A stretch of DNA of 47,653 bases from Planctomycetota bacterium (GTDB lineage: Bacteria; Planctomycetota; UBA1135; GCA-002686595), in contig VGZD01000014.1 of NCBI GenBank assembly GCA_016872715.1, positions 1-47,653 of the forward strand. Reading direction: 5' to 3'. The position numbers and the translations under genes were made by a program. This document shows, piece after piece, positions 25,884 through 34,052 of the stretch. How positions within the stretch are numbered: position 1 is the stretch's first letter; the number at the start of each line of letters is the position of its first letter. The notes under the pieces are model-generated. The model saw only the letters and a program-made list of their open reading frames with translations, was not told the origin of the DNA and searched no databases.

Positions 25884-25910
25884 GGTGTTTCCTCGGGAAC
25901 GTGGGCCGCG

Positions 25911-27371
25911 TCAGCGCGGCGGGACCAGACGCGTGTAGAGCGCGACGTACTCGGTGACACGGCGCTCCCAGGAGAAATCCTGCGCCATGCCGTTTTGCAC
26001 GAGCGCCGCCCACGCGCTCTCGTGCTTCCACGCCTCGAGCGCGCGGCGCAGCGCGTCCTGCAGCGCCTCGGGCTTGAACTCGTCGAACACAAAACCCGTG
26101 CCCGTGCCGCTGGATGCGTCCCATGGCTCCACGGTGTCGGCGAGGCCGCCGGTTCGACGCACGATCGGCACGCTTCCGTAGCGCAGGCTGTACATCTGGT
26201 TCAAGCCGCACGGCTCGTAGCGCGACGGCATCACGAACATATCCGAAGCGGCCTCGATCTGGTGGGCGAGCGCGTTGTCGAAGCCCGCCTGGAACGCGAC
26301 CTTCTTCGGGAATGCGCCCGCGAGCCACTTGAAGTAGCGTTCGTAGCGCTCGTCGCCGCTGCCGAGCACGACGAGCCGCAGGTCCTCGCGGTGCAGCAGC
26401 ACCGGCAAGATGTCCGAGAGGAGCTCGAAGCCCTTCTGCACGGTCAGGCGCGAGACGATGCCGAGCAGCGGCGCGCGAGCGTCGAAGGGCAGGGCGAAAC
26501 GCTCGCACAACGCCCGCTTGCACGCTTCCTTGCCACGCAGGTCCCGAGCGTGAAACGTCGCGGGAATCAGCGCGTCCTTGCGCGGATTCCACTCTTCGCC
26601 GTCGATGCCGTTGAGGATGCCGAACAGCGCATCGGCGCGCTGGCGCAGCAGGCTCTGCAGCCCCATGCCGTGCTCATCGCCCTGAATTTCGCGCGCGTAG
26701 GTCTTGCTCACGGTCGTGAGCGCGTGCGCGTACAGGATCCCGGTCTTCAGGAAGTTGACGCGGCCCTCGTTGAGGTCCTCTTGGTAGAGGTAGCGCCGCT
26801 CATTTTCGAGCGCGAGGTCCTTCAGCCGATCCGTTCCGGTGACGCCCTGATAGCCGATGTTGTGGATCGTGAGCACGGTGCGCGTGCGCGCGAACAGCTT
26901 GTCCCACGCGTACACGGTGCGCAGGTAGAGCGGAATCAGCGCGCTGTGCCAGTCGTTGCAGTGCACGATGTCCGGCGCCCAGCGCGTCCACTGGCACGTC
27001 TCGATCGCCGCGCGCGAGAGCAGCGCGAAGCGCAGCGCCTCGTCGGCGTCCTGCGTGTAGATGCCCTCGCGGTCGAACAGCTCGGGACAGCGCACGAACC
27101 ACACCTTCTGTGCGGAACGCGGCAGCTTGCCGCTGGAGACCGAGAACCAGTACGTGCGCTCCCCCATCCGCATCGGGATGTCCTGCAGCTCGGGCACGGG
27201 CTCGAGCGCGACTTGCCCCTTGACTTGGCGATACAGCGGCATGAAGAGCCGCACGTCGTGGCGCTTCTTGTGCAATTGGCGCGCGAGCGCGGCACAGACG
27301 TCGGCGAGGCCACCGGTCTTGGCGAACGGCGCGACCTCGGCGGAGACGAGGCAGATCTTGAGAGCGTCCAT
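25911..27371 (-). CDS. glgA: Glycogen synthase (ADP-glucose type, GT5)
   Basis: This 486-residue enzyme elongates alpha-1,4-glucan from ADP-glucose. K18-TGGL (FAKTGGLADV) near the N-terminus is the ADP-glucose-binding motif. HCNDWHSALIPLYL and LTIHNIGYQG lie in the N-domain; SRLTVQKGF, SRYEPCGLNQMYSLRYG and RRTGGLADTV form the C-domain donor site. Length is normal. It is transcribed away from ATP-grasp protein B across a 53-bp gap and is followed directly by ATP-grasp protein A. glgC is about 10 kb away; no branching enzyme is in the window. Confidence 0.96.
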   Translation of the reverse strand: MDALKICLVSAEVAPFAKTGGLADVCAALARQLHKKRHDVRLFMPLYRQVKGQVALEPVPELQDIPMRMGERTYWFSVSSGKLPRSAQKVWFVRCPELFDREGIYTQDADEALRFALLSRAAIETCQWTRWAPDIVHCNDWHSALIPLYLRTVYAWDKLFARTRTVLTIHNIGYQGVTGTDRLKDLALENERRYLYQEDLNEGRVNFLKTGILYAHALTTVSKTYAREIQGDEHGMGLQSLLRQRADALFGILNGIDGEEWNPRKDALIPATFHARDLRGKEACKRALCERFALPFDARAPLLGIVSRLTVQKGFELLSDILPVLLHREDLRLVVLGSGDERYERYFKWLAGAFPKKVAFQAGFDNALAHQIEAASDMFVMPSRYEPCGLNQMYSLRYGSVPIVRRTGGLADTVEPWDASSGTGTGFVFDEFKPEALQDALRRALEAWKHESAWAALVQNGMAQDFSWERRVTEYVALYTRLVPPR

Positions 27372-27388
27372 CGCGTCGGGGGGGGCGA

Positions 27389-27394
27389 ATCGTA
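27389..27394 (-). promoter_or_regulatory. Candidate -10 box (TACGAT) for glgA
   Basis: TACGAT on the minus strand, 17-22 bp before the glgA ATG, inside the 53-bp divergent gap. No convincing -35 box. Confidence 0.3.
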
Positions 27395-27408
27395 GCGAGG
27401 CAAGCTGC

Positions 27409-27414
27409 TATCCT
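27409..27414 (+). promoter_or_regulatory. Candidate -10 box (TATCCT) for the ATP-grasp B/C operon
   Basis: TATCCT on the plus strand ends 10 bp before the ATG at 27425, so transcripts would be nearly leaderless. It lies back-to-back with the glgA box. Confidence 0.3.
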
Positions 27415-27424
27415 CCACGCTGCC

Positions 27425-28651
27425 ATGGTCCGAGTCGTCTTCGTGGCCCCTTTCGCGGCCGACACCACGCTGCGCTTCGTGCGCTCCGCGGCACAACTCC
27501 CCGATGTCCGCATGGCGCTCGTGAGCCAGGAAGCACCGGAGCGAGTTCCCGCGCAGCTGCGCGAGCGCCTCGTCGGCTTCCGCCGCGTCACCGACGCCAT
27601 GGACGCGGGCGAGCTCGAGTCCGCCGTGCGCTCGCTCGAGGCCGAGCTCGGCGGCAAGGCCGAGCGGCTGATCGGCGTGCTCGAGCAACTGCAGGTGCCG
27701 CTCGCACACGTGCGCGAGCGGCTCTCGATCCGCGGCATGGACGCGCACGAGGCGCGCAACTTCCGCGACAAGTCCCGCATGAAGGACGTACTGCGGGCAA
27801 ACGGCCTGCCGTGCGCCGCGCACCAACTGTGCGCCAACGCCTCCGAGGCGCTCGAATTCGCCGCGCGCGCGGGCTTTCCGCTCGTCGCCAAGCCGCCCGC
27901 GGGCGCCGGCGCGCGCAACACGCTGCGCGTCGACGACGTGGAACAACTGCGCGGCTACCTGCGCAGCTCGCCGCCGAGCGACGCCGAGCCGCTCTTGCTC
28001 GAGGAGTTCATCACGGGCGAGGAGTTCTCGTTCGACACGGTGACGTTGCACGGCCGCCACCTCCTGCACTCGATCAACATGTACGTGCCCGCGCCGCTCA
28101 CGGTGCTCGAGAACGCGTGGATCCAGTGGGCCGTGCTGCTGCCACGGAGCATCGACGGACAGGAATTCGCGCCGATCTTCGAGGCCGGCCCGCGCGCGCT
28201 CGACGCGCTCGGCATCCACACCGGCATCACGCACATGGAGTGGTTCCGCCGTCCCGACGGCCGCATCGCGATCTCCGAGGTCGCCGCGCGCCCCCCCGGA
28301 GCGCAGTTCTCGACGCTGATCTCCTACGCGCACGACTTCGATCTGTACCACGCTTGGGCGCGGCTGTGCGTGCACGAGCAGTTCGACGTGCCCGAGCGCC
28401 GCTACGCCGTCGGCGCGGCCTACTTGCGCGGACAGGGACAGGGCAAGATCGTTTCCGTCGACGGACTCGACGAGATCCGCCGCGAGCTCGGCTCGCTCGT
28501 CGTCGAGTGGAAACAGCCCGCGCTCGGGCAGGGCGCTAGCGGCACGTACGAGGGCGAGGGTTTCGTGATCGTGCGCCACCCCCAGACCGAGGTGGTGCGC
28601 GACGCGCTCTCCAAGATCGTGCGCACGGTGCGCGTGCGCCTCGGCCAGTGA
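27425..28651 (+). CDS. ATP-grasp protein B
   Basis: This is a 408-residue paralogue of proteins A and C. The N-terminus is VRVVFVAPFAADTTLRFVRS; ARNFRDKSRMKDVLRANGLP (about 113-132), FPLVAKPPAGAGARNTLRV and LEEFITGEEFSFD mark the ATP-grasp fold. H270-MEWF and SEVAARPPGAQ give the acidic metal site. Relative to A it lacks the Pro-rich insertion near the C-terminus. It is divergent from glgA and ends 11 bp before protein C. Catalysis as a ligase is inferred from the fold; substrate unknown. Confidence 0.85.
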   Translation: MVRVVFVAPFAADTTLRFVRSAAQLPDVRMALVSQEAPERVPAQLRERLVGFRRVTDAMDAGELESAVRSLEAELGGKAERLIGVLEQLQVPLAHVRERLSIRGMDAHEARNFRDKSRMKDVLRANGLPCAAHQLCANASEALEFAARAGFPLVAKPPAGAGARNTLRVDDVEQLRGYLRSSPPSDAEPLLLEEFITGEEFSFDTVTLHGRHLLHSINMYVPAPLTVLENAWIQWAVLLPRSIDGQEFAPIFEAGPRALDALGIHTGITHMEWFRRPDGRIAISEVAARPPGAQFSTLISYAHDFDLYHAWARLCVHEQFDVPERRYAVGAAYLRGQGQGKIVSVDGLDEIRRELGSLVVEWKQPALGQGASGTYEGEGFVIVRHPQTEVVRDALSKIVRTVRVRLGQ

Positions 28652-28662
28652 GGAGTGGCTCG

Positions 28663-29886
28663 ATGTTGAACGTGATCATGATCTCGCCGGGTTTCCCGGC
28701 CGAAATGCCGCACTTCGCGCGCGGCCTCAAGACCGTGGGCGCCAGCGTGCTCGGCATCGGCGACCAGCCGCAGGGCGCGCTCGATCCGATGGCGCGCGAG
28801 AGCCTCGACGCTTACCTGCAGGTGCACAACCTGTGGGACGAAGAGGCCGTCGTGAAGGCCACCGTCGAGCGCGTGCGCGGGCAGAAGATCGATCGCGTCG
28901 AGTGCCTGTGGGAGCCGGGGATGGTCCTCGCGGCGCGGGTGCGCGAGGCGCTCGGCGTCGAGGGGCTCGGCGTCGAGCAGACGATCCCCTTCCGCGACAA
29001 GGTGCGCATGAAGGAAGTGCTCGCGCAGGCCGGGGTGCGCATCCCGCGCTTCGCGCGCGCGCGCAACGCGGCCGAGGTTCGCGCGGCGGCCAAGCACTGC
29101 GGCTATCCGCTGATCATCAAGCCCATCGACGGCGCGGGCTCGGCGGATACGTACACCTGCCGCGACGATGCGGAGCTCGAGCGCTCGCTCGGGCTCGTGC
29201 AGCACGTGAAGGAACTCACCGTCGAGGAGTTCATCGATGGCGAGGAGTTCACCTTCGACACCATCTGCAGCGAGGGACGCATCCTGTTCGAGAACGTCGG
29301 CTGGTACCGCCCCAAGCCGCTGGTCGCGCGCTTGAACGACTGGATCAGCCCGCAGTGCATCGTGCTGCGCGACCTCGAGGCGCCGCACGTGAAGCAGGGC
29401 CGCGAGCTCGGCCGAGCGGTGCTCGAGGCCATGGGCTTCCGCTCGGGCTTCACGCACATGGAGTGGTTCTACACGCACAAGGGCGAGGCCGTGTTCGGCG
29501 AGATCGGCGCGCGCGCGCCCGGTGCGCGGCTGGTGCACATGATGAACTACTCGGTCGACGCCGACCTGTTCGTCGCTTGGGCCGAGGCGGTGTGCCACGG
29601 TCGGATCAGTCAGGACACGAGCAAGAAGTACAACGGCGCGATGGTGTTCAAGCGCGCGTCGGGACCGGGCCGTGTGGTGACGCGCGTCGAAGGGCTCGAG
29701 AGCCTGATGGCGCGCTACGGCGAGCACGTCTGCAACCTCGAAGTCGTGCGCAAGGGCGAGCCGCGCCGCGATTTCCGTCAGGTGCTCGTCGGCGACGGCT
29801 GGATCGCCTGCCGCCACCCCGACCTCGCCTTCACGGCCGACATGGTCGACGCCTTCGGATCCCAGCTCTCGATCCACGCGGACTAG
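28663..29886 (+). CDS. ATP-grasp protein C
   Basis: This is a 407-residue paralogue of A and B. I chose ATG 28663 over an in-frame GTG at 28648 because GAGGAG lies 7 nt before the ATG and because the N-terminus then aligns with A and B. Motifs are LNVIMISPGFPAEMPHFARG at the start, PFRDKVRMKEVLAQAGV (about 110-126), YPLIIKPIDGAGSADTY, VEEFIDGEEFTFDT, H265-MEWF and GEIGARAPGAR (Ala replaces the first Pro of A and B). It follows B by 11 bp and precedes the S51-like gene by 15 bp, in one plus-strand run. Confidence 0.86.
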   Translation: MLNVIMISPGFPAEMPHFARGLKTVGASVLGIGDQPQGALDPMARESLDAYLQVHNLWDEEAVVKATVERVRGQKIDRVECLWEPGMVLAARVREALGVEGLGVEQTIPFRDKVRMKEVLAQAGVRIPRFARARNAAEVRAAAKHCGYPLIIKPIDGAGSADTYTCRDDAELERSLGLVQHVKELTVEEFIDGEEFTFDTICSEGRILFENVGWYRPKPLVARLNDWISPQCIVLRDLEAPHVKQGRELGRAVLEAMGFRSGFTHMEWFYTHKGEAVFGEIGARAPGARLVHMMNYSVDADLFVAWAEAVCHGRISQDTSKKYNGAMVFKRASGPGRVVTRVEGLESLMARYGEHVCNLEVVRKGEPRRDFRQVLVGDGWIACRHPDLAFTADMVDAFGSQLSIHAD

Positions 29887-29901
29887 AGCGCAGCGCACGA
29901 C

Positions 29902-30843
29902 ATGGCCCACTCGCGCGTCGTCGTCCTCGGCCCCCAGCGGCTCCAGCCCACGCTCGCCCTCGCCGTCGCATCGCTGGGATTGCAGGGTCGGCTGGCGGCG
30001 GTGACGGCGGGCTGGGAAGAGCGCGAGGCCGAGGATCAGGAGCTCGCCGCGCACCTCGCCGGCCGCACCGTCAACCTCGCTCTGTACGAGCGCGCCGACG
30101 GCGTGTTCCGTTACGACACGGAGCTGCACCAGGCGACGCGCGCGCGACAAGACCGCATCCGCCGCAGCCAAGAGCTCTACCGCGTGCGCCTCGCGCACCA
30201 GCTCGAGGCCGCGCGCGAGCTGCTGCGCCGCGAGACGCGTCCGGGCTACGAGGGGCTCGTGCCCTCCCAACTCGAAGGCGCGATCCTGGGACTGCGCGCG
30301 CTCGATGCAGAGCACGTCGAGCGCATCCGCTCGCTCCACGTCGAGTTCGAGCAGCGCTGGAAGCCGTTCGAGCGCGAGAGCGTCGCGCTGCAGCGCCGCG
30401 AGCTCGAGGCGACGCTCGCGGACTGCGCGGGCCTGTGCATCGCCGGCGGCAACGTCGGCATCCTGCTCAACCGCCTGCGCATGTTCGGCGTGCTCGACCT
30501 GCTGCGCGGCCAGCCGATCTTCGCGTGGTCCGCGGGCGCGATGGTGCTCACCGAGCGCATCGTGCTGTTCCACGACTTCCCGCCGCAGGGCGCGGGCGAT
30601 CCCGAGGTGCTCGAGGCGGGCTTGGGCGCGGTGAGCGGCCTGGTCGCGCTCCCGCACGCCGACAAGCGCCTCGCGCTCGGCGACGCCGCGCGCGTCTCGC
30701 TCTTCGCGCGCCGCTTCGCGCCCGACCTGTGCGTCGCGCTGCCCGCGCGCACGCGGCTGGACTGGCACGAACTCCGCTGGAGCGGCGAGAGCGGCGCGCG
30801 CAAGCTGTGCGCCGATGGCTCGCTCGCAGAGGTGGGCGCATGA
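29902..30843 (+). CDS. Peptidase S51/cyanophycinase-like protein
   Basis: This is a 313-residue protein. Its central part matches the S51 serine-hydrolase pattern (dipeptidase E, cyanophycinase): CIAGGNVGILLNRLR precedes the strand, then AWSAGAMVL with S210 in the nucleophile elbow, and LGAVSGLVALPHADKRL with H252 at the expected catalytic His. About 100 N-terminal residues are Arg/Gln/Glu-rich and helical. Members hydrolyse aspartyl-containing or branched peptides. Set between ATP-grasp ligases and an esterase, it may process a peptide or amide made by them; this is inference. The TGA overlaps the ATG of the esterase gene (ATGA), so the two are translationally coupled. Confidence 0.7.
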   Translation: MAHSRVVVLGPQRLQPTLALAVASLGLQGRLAAVTAGWEEREAEDQELAAHLAGRTVNLALYERADGVFRYDTELHQATRARQDRIRRSQELYRVRLAHQLEAARELLRRETRPGYEGLVPSQLEGAILGLRALDAEHVERIRSLHVEFEQRWKPFERESVALQRRELEATLADCAGLCIAGGNVGILLNRLRMFGVLDLLRGQPIFAWSAGAMVLTERIVLFHDFPPQGAGDPEVLEAGLGAVSGLVALPHADKRLALGDAARVSLFARRFAPDLCVALPARTRLDWHELRWSGESGARKLCADGSLAEVGA

Positions 30844-31973
30844 GCCTGCTCGGCGATCTCGCGGCCAAGCGCCACATCGGCCCCGCCGACATCGACGCGT
30901 TCCTGCGTTCGCACCGCTTCCCGCTCGTCGAGGGCCGCACGGTGACGTTCGTGTTCGTGGGCGCCGCCGACGAAGTGCGCCTGCGCCACTGGATCGCGGG
31001 TCTGCCGCCGTCCCAGATCTTCACGCGCTTCCACGACTCGCCGATGTGGACGCTGTCGATCGACATCCCCGAGGGCTCGCGCGTCGAGTACAAGCTCGAG
31101 ATCGTCCGCGGCACTCACCACCAACTGATCCAAGACCCGCTCAACGAAGAGCTCGCGCGCGATCCCTACGGCGCGAACTCGGTGGTCTTCGGCGCGGGCT
31201 ACGCGCGCCCCGACTGGATCGGCCACGACACCGAGGCGCGGCTCGGCGAGATTCAGGAGCTGAAGATCGACAGCGCCGCCTTCGGCGACACGCGCGACGT
31301 GCTCGTGTACGTCCCCGCGCGCTTCCGCACGACGCGTCGCTACCCGCTGCTCGTCGTGCACGACGGTCCCGACTACCTCAAGTTCGCCAGCCTGCGCACG
31401 GTGCTCGACAACCTGATCCACCGCCTCGAGGTGCAGCCGATGGTGGTCGCGCTCACCGGCTCCTCCAACCGGCTGGTCGAGTACGCGAACGACGAGCGCC
31501 AAGCGCGCTTCCTCGTCGACGAGCTCCTGCCGATGATGGAGTCGCGCTACCCGCTCCTGCCCCAGCCCGCCGCGCGCGGCCTGATGGGCGCGAGCTTCGG
31601 CGGCGTGGCCTCGCTCGCGACCGCTTGGCGCCGCCCGGGCGTGTTCGGCAACCTGCTCCTACAGTCGGGCTCGTTCGTGTTCACCGACATCGGCCCCAAC
31701 GACCGCGGTCCGGTGTTCGATCCCGTCGTGCGCTTCATGAGCGAGTTCCGCGCCGCCCCCGGCCGCCCCGCCGACTCGGCCTACGTTTCCTGCGGCACCT
31801 ACGAGGCTCTGATCTACTACAACCGCTCGATCGTGCCCCTGCTCCAGTCCACCGGCATGCACGTGCGCTTCACCGAGTCCCGCGACGGCCACAACTGGGA
31901 GAACTGGCGCGACCGCCTGCGCGAGGGCCTCACCACCCTCTTCCCCGGCCAATTGATGATGGTCTACGAATAG
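30840..31973 (+). CDS. Enterochelin-esterase-like (Fes-type) alpha/beta hydrolase
   Basis: This is a 377-residue protein with two parts. An N-terminal E-set/CBM48-like beta domain spans about residues 30-100 (VTFVFVGAADEVRL; SIDIPEGSRVEYKLEIV). An esterase-D (PF00756-type) domain follows, with GASFGG around S252 and DGHNW with H351. It has no signal peptide, so it is cytoplasmic. Fes enzymes hydrolyse siderophore esters, but no siderophore genes are here; other members act on acyl groups of sugars or trehalose. GAGGT precedes the ATG, which overlaps the previous stop. A transposase remnant begins directly after the TAG. Confidence 0.85.
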   Translation: MSLLGDLAAKRHIGPADIDAFLRSHRFPLVEGRTVTFVFVGAADEVRLRHWIAGLPPSQIFTRFHDSPMWTLSIDIPEGSRVEYKLEIVRGTHHQLIQDPLNEELARDPYGANSVVFGAGYARPDWIGHDTEARLGEIQELKIDSAAFGDTRDVLVYVPARFRTTRRYPLLVVHDGPDYLKFASLRTVLDNLIHRLEVQPMVVALTGSSNRLVEYANDERQARFLVDELLPMMESRYPLLPQPAARGLMGASFGGVASLATAWRRPGVFGNLLLQSGSFVFTDIGPNDRGPVFDPVVRFMSEFRAAPGRPADSAYVSCGTYEALIYYNRSIVPLLQSTGMHVRFTESRDGHNWENWRDRLREGLTTLFPGQLMMVYE

Positions 31974-32303
31974 CGCCCGCCCGGCGGCTACGGCAGTTAC
32001 GCCGCGCACATCGCGAGCGGGCTCCTCGTGCGCCACGACAACGGCAGCCAGTACGTGAGCCGTCACTTCCAGTCCGAGCTGGCCTTCCTGGGCATCGAGT
32101 CGAGCCCGTCCTTCATGCGCTCGCCGGAAGGCAACGGCTGCATCGAGCGCTTCTTCCGAACCCTGAAGGAGCAGCTCCTGTGGGTCCGCAACTTCGTCGA
32201 CGCCGAAGACGTCCGCCGCGCGGTGACCGAGTGGGCCAAGCTCTACAACGAACACTGGCTGATCGAACGCCACGGCCATCGTCCCCCCGCGGCGTCCATC
32301 ACG
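31974..32303 (+). pseudogene. IS3-family-type transposase remnant (C-terminal integrase core only)
   Basis: The frame immediately after the esterase stop encodes a truncated DDE integrase: VRHDNGSQYVS (second catalytic Asp), then SPEGNGCIERFFRTLKEQLL (catalytic Glu) and YNEHWLIERHGHRPPA. The first half, with the first catalytic Asp, and the upstream orfA are absent. There is no start codon of its own. No inverted repeats or target duplications are visible, so this is an old deletion remnant. The end at about 32303 is set by loss of similarity to such transposases. Confidence 0.85.
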
Positions 32304-32473
32304 ATCGCCGCGTCCGGCTCCACCGCCACGACCGCGAAGCCCTCCGCCGGCAAGCTCCAGCGCGCGGCGCCCCCGCTCGTCTCAACGCTCGTGGCACCAC
32401 ACCCCGCTGCTACCCAAGCGAGCGCCATTGCGCACGAACCGAACAGGGCGAACGACCGTCGATTTCTGACCAT
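32243..32473 (-). pseudogene. Possible truncated lipoprotein gene running into the transposase remnant
   Basis: From ATG 32473 (GGAG 8 nt upstream) the minus strand encodes a convincing lipoprotein signal: RNRRSFALF, a hydrophobic core and WVAAGC, then about 35 residues of mature-like sequence. Near 32290 the frame enters the antisense of the transposase fragment and stops at 32243. It looks like the 5' stub of a lipoprotein gene cut by the element. Chance signal-like sequence cannot be excluded. Confidence 0.4.
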
Positions 32474-32633
32474 GGTCCGCTCTCCGACTCGAAAGAAGTG
32501 CCTGCAGGCAGGAAGGGCCGAAGCATGGAGCGAGGAGTCGAGTCTACGGCCCATGGTGCGCCCGACTACTGTGTCGCGAGTGGGAATCGCGGGCCCGAGG
32601 AGCAGCGGGCCTGCGCGGGGGGCAGCCCGCGCG

Positions 32634-32673
32634 GCGGGGTGTGGGCCGGAGGGGCGGGGTGTGGGCCGGAGGG
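32634..32673. repeat. 20-bp direct repeat, two copies, before ATP-grasp D
   Basis: gcggggtgtgggccggaggg occurs at 32634-32653 and again at 32654-32673, followed by a G-rich third partial copy. The gap from 32304 to 32748 otherwise holds only the lipoprotein stub and a -10-like box. Confidence 0.85.
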
Positions 32674-32687
32674 GCGGGGGGCGCTGC

Positions 32688-32693
32688 TAGAAT
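32688..32693 (+). promoter_or_regulatory. Candidate -10 box (TAGAAT) for ATP-grasp D
   Basis: TAGAAT lies 55-60 bp before the TTG start, immediately after the 20-bp repeats. No -35 box is visible in the G-rich upstream sequence. Confidence 0.4.
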
Positions 32694-32748
32694 CCCGCGC
32701 CCTTCGAAAGTCCCCACCCGCGGCGAGCGCGTCGCGAGGAGCCCCGGC

Positions 32749-34050
32749 TTGGCCCAGATCACTCGACGTATCGGTCTCTCCCTCGGCGCGGATGCCTGCT
32801 GGCCCATCTGCTTCGAGGAGCTCATGAAGGACCTCGACCTCGCGCTGCCCCTCGGCAAGGACACGCTGCGCTTCGAGGTCGAGCGCGTGACGATCGAGCC
32901 CTACGACCTGCGCGCGAAGGTGCCCTACGACCTCGTGATGGACCGCCTGACGCACTGGTACGCGGTGCGGCGCGAGTGGATCAAGAAGGCCACGCTGATG
33001 GACGGCGTGTACGTCTTCAACAACCCGTGGTCCGTGCAGTCGAACGAGAAGCACACGACCTACGCGGCGATGATGCGGCTGGGGCTGCCGATCCCGACCA
33101 CGTGGATGGTCCCGCCCAAGGACTACGAGGAGAAGCCGGACCTCGAGACGACGCTGGTGCGCTACGCGCGGCTGTTCGAGCTCGGCGAGATCGGAGCCAA
33201 GGTCGGCTACCCGCTGTTCATGAAGCCCTACGACGGCGGCGGCTGGGTCGGCGTGAGCAAGATCGACGACGAGGCCGCGCTGCGCCGAGCCTACGACAAG
33301 TCGGGCAAGCTCGTGATGCACCTGCAGAAGGGCGTGCTGCCGCACGAGCACTTCTGCCGCTGCATCGGGCTGGGCCCCCAGACGCGCGTCATTCGCTACG
33401 ACCCGTCCGCGCCGCTGCACCAGCGCTACCTGAACGACAAGGACTACCTGCCCGACGAGACGCTCGACACGCTGCGCGACATCACGCTCACGATCAACGC
33501 GTTCTTCAACTGGGACTTCAACAGCTGCGAGGCGCTGTACGAGCAGGGCGAGTGGTTCCCGATCGACTTCGCGAACCCCTGCCCCGACAGCCAAGTGACG
33601 AGCCTGCACCGCCACTTCCCGTGGCTCGTGAAGGCCAAGCTGCGCTGGGCGCTGTACGTGGCCGCGACGAAGAAGAAGCTGCGCCTCAACCACGACTGGC
33701 AGCCGTTCTTCGACATCGCCGACAAGGAGCTCCCCTACCGCGAGAAGCTCACGCGCTACGCCAAGCTCGCGCGCGAGCGCATGGAGGCCGAGCGCTTCGA
33801 GGAATTCTGCGCCAAGCACCTCGCGCACCTCGACGAGGTCGCGTGGCGGTTCTTCGGCACCGACCGGGCGCGGCACGCCGTGCGCGCGAAGGTCGAGGCG
33901 CTGTTCCCCAAGCACGAGTGGGACACGTTCACCGAGCACTTCTGGAACGAGCTCCAGATCTGGCGCACGGAGGACGCGGCGGCGCGCGCGGCGGCGGCGA
34001 TCCCCTCCCAGTCCCCCGCGAAGGCGAAGAAGAGCGCGGCGCGCAAGTAA
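32749..34050 (+). CDS. ATP-grasp protein D (second subfamily)
   Basis: This is a 433-residue protein from a TTG start with AGGAG 8-9 nt upstream. The next Met (32824) would remove the conserved-looking SLGADACWPICFEELM, so TTG is preferred. Its fold resembles RimK/glutathione-synthetase-type ATP-grasp proteins: NNPWSVQSNEKHTTYAAMMR (about 93-112), YPLFMKPYDGGGWVGVSKI for ATP, and DFNSCEAL plus PIDFANPCPDS for the metal ligands. It shares no obvious linear motif with A-C. I recall this as a conserved uncharacterised family, often beside an esterase as here: the partner starts 2 bp after the TAA. The C-terminus is Lys/Ala-rich. Ligase activity is inferred from the fold; substrate unknown. Confidence 0.85.
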   Translation: MAQITRRIGLSLGADACWPICFEELMKDLDLALPLGKDTLRFEVERVTIEPYDLRAKVPYDLVMDRLTHWYAVRREWIKKATLMDGVYVFNNPWSVQSNEKHTTYAAMMRLGLPIPTTWMVPPKDYEEKPDLETTLVRYARLFELGEIGAKVGYPLFMKPYDGGGWVGVSKIDDEAALRRAYDKSGKLVMHLQKGVLPHEHFCRCIGLGPQTRVIRYDPSAPLHQRYLNDKDYLPDETLDTLRDITLTINAFFNWDFNSCEALYEQGEWFPIDFANPCPDSQVTSLHRHFPWLVKAKLRWALYVAATKKKLRLNHDWQPFFDIADKELPYREKLTRYAKLARERMEAERFEEFCAKHLAHLDEVAWRFFGTDRARHAVRAKVEALFPKHEWDTFTEHFWNELQIWRTEDAAARAAAAIPSQSPAKAKKSAARK

Positions 34051-34052
34051 TC

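Noticed and set aside
31974-32690. An intact transposase gene
   Set aside because: The N-terminal half, first catalytic Asp, own start and terminal inverted repeats are all missing.
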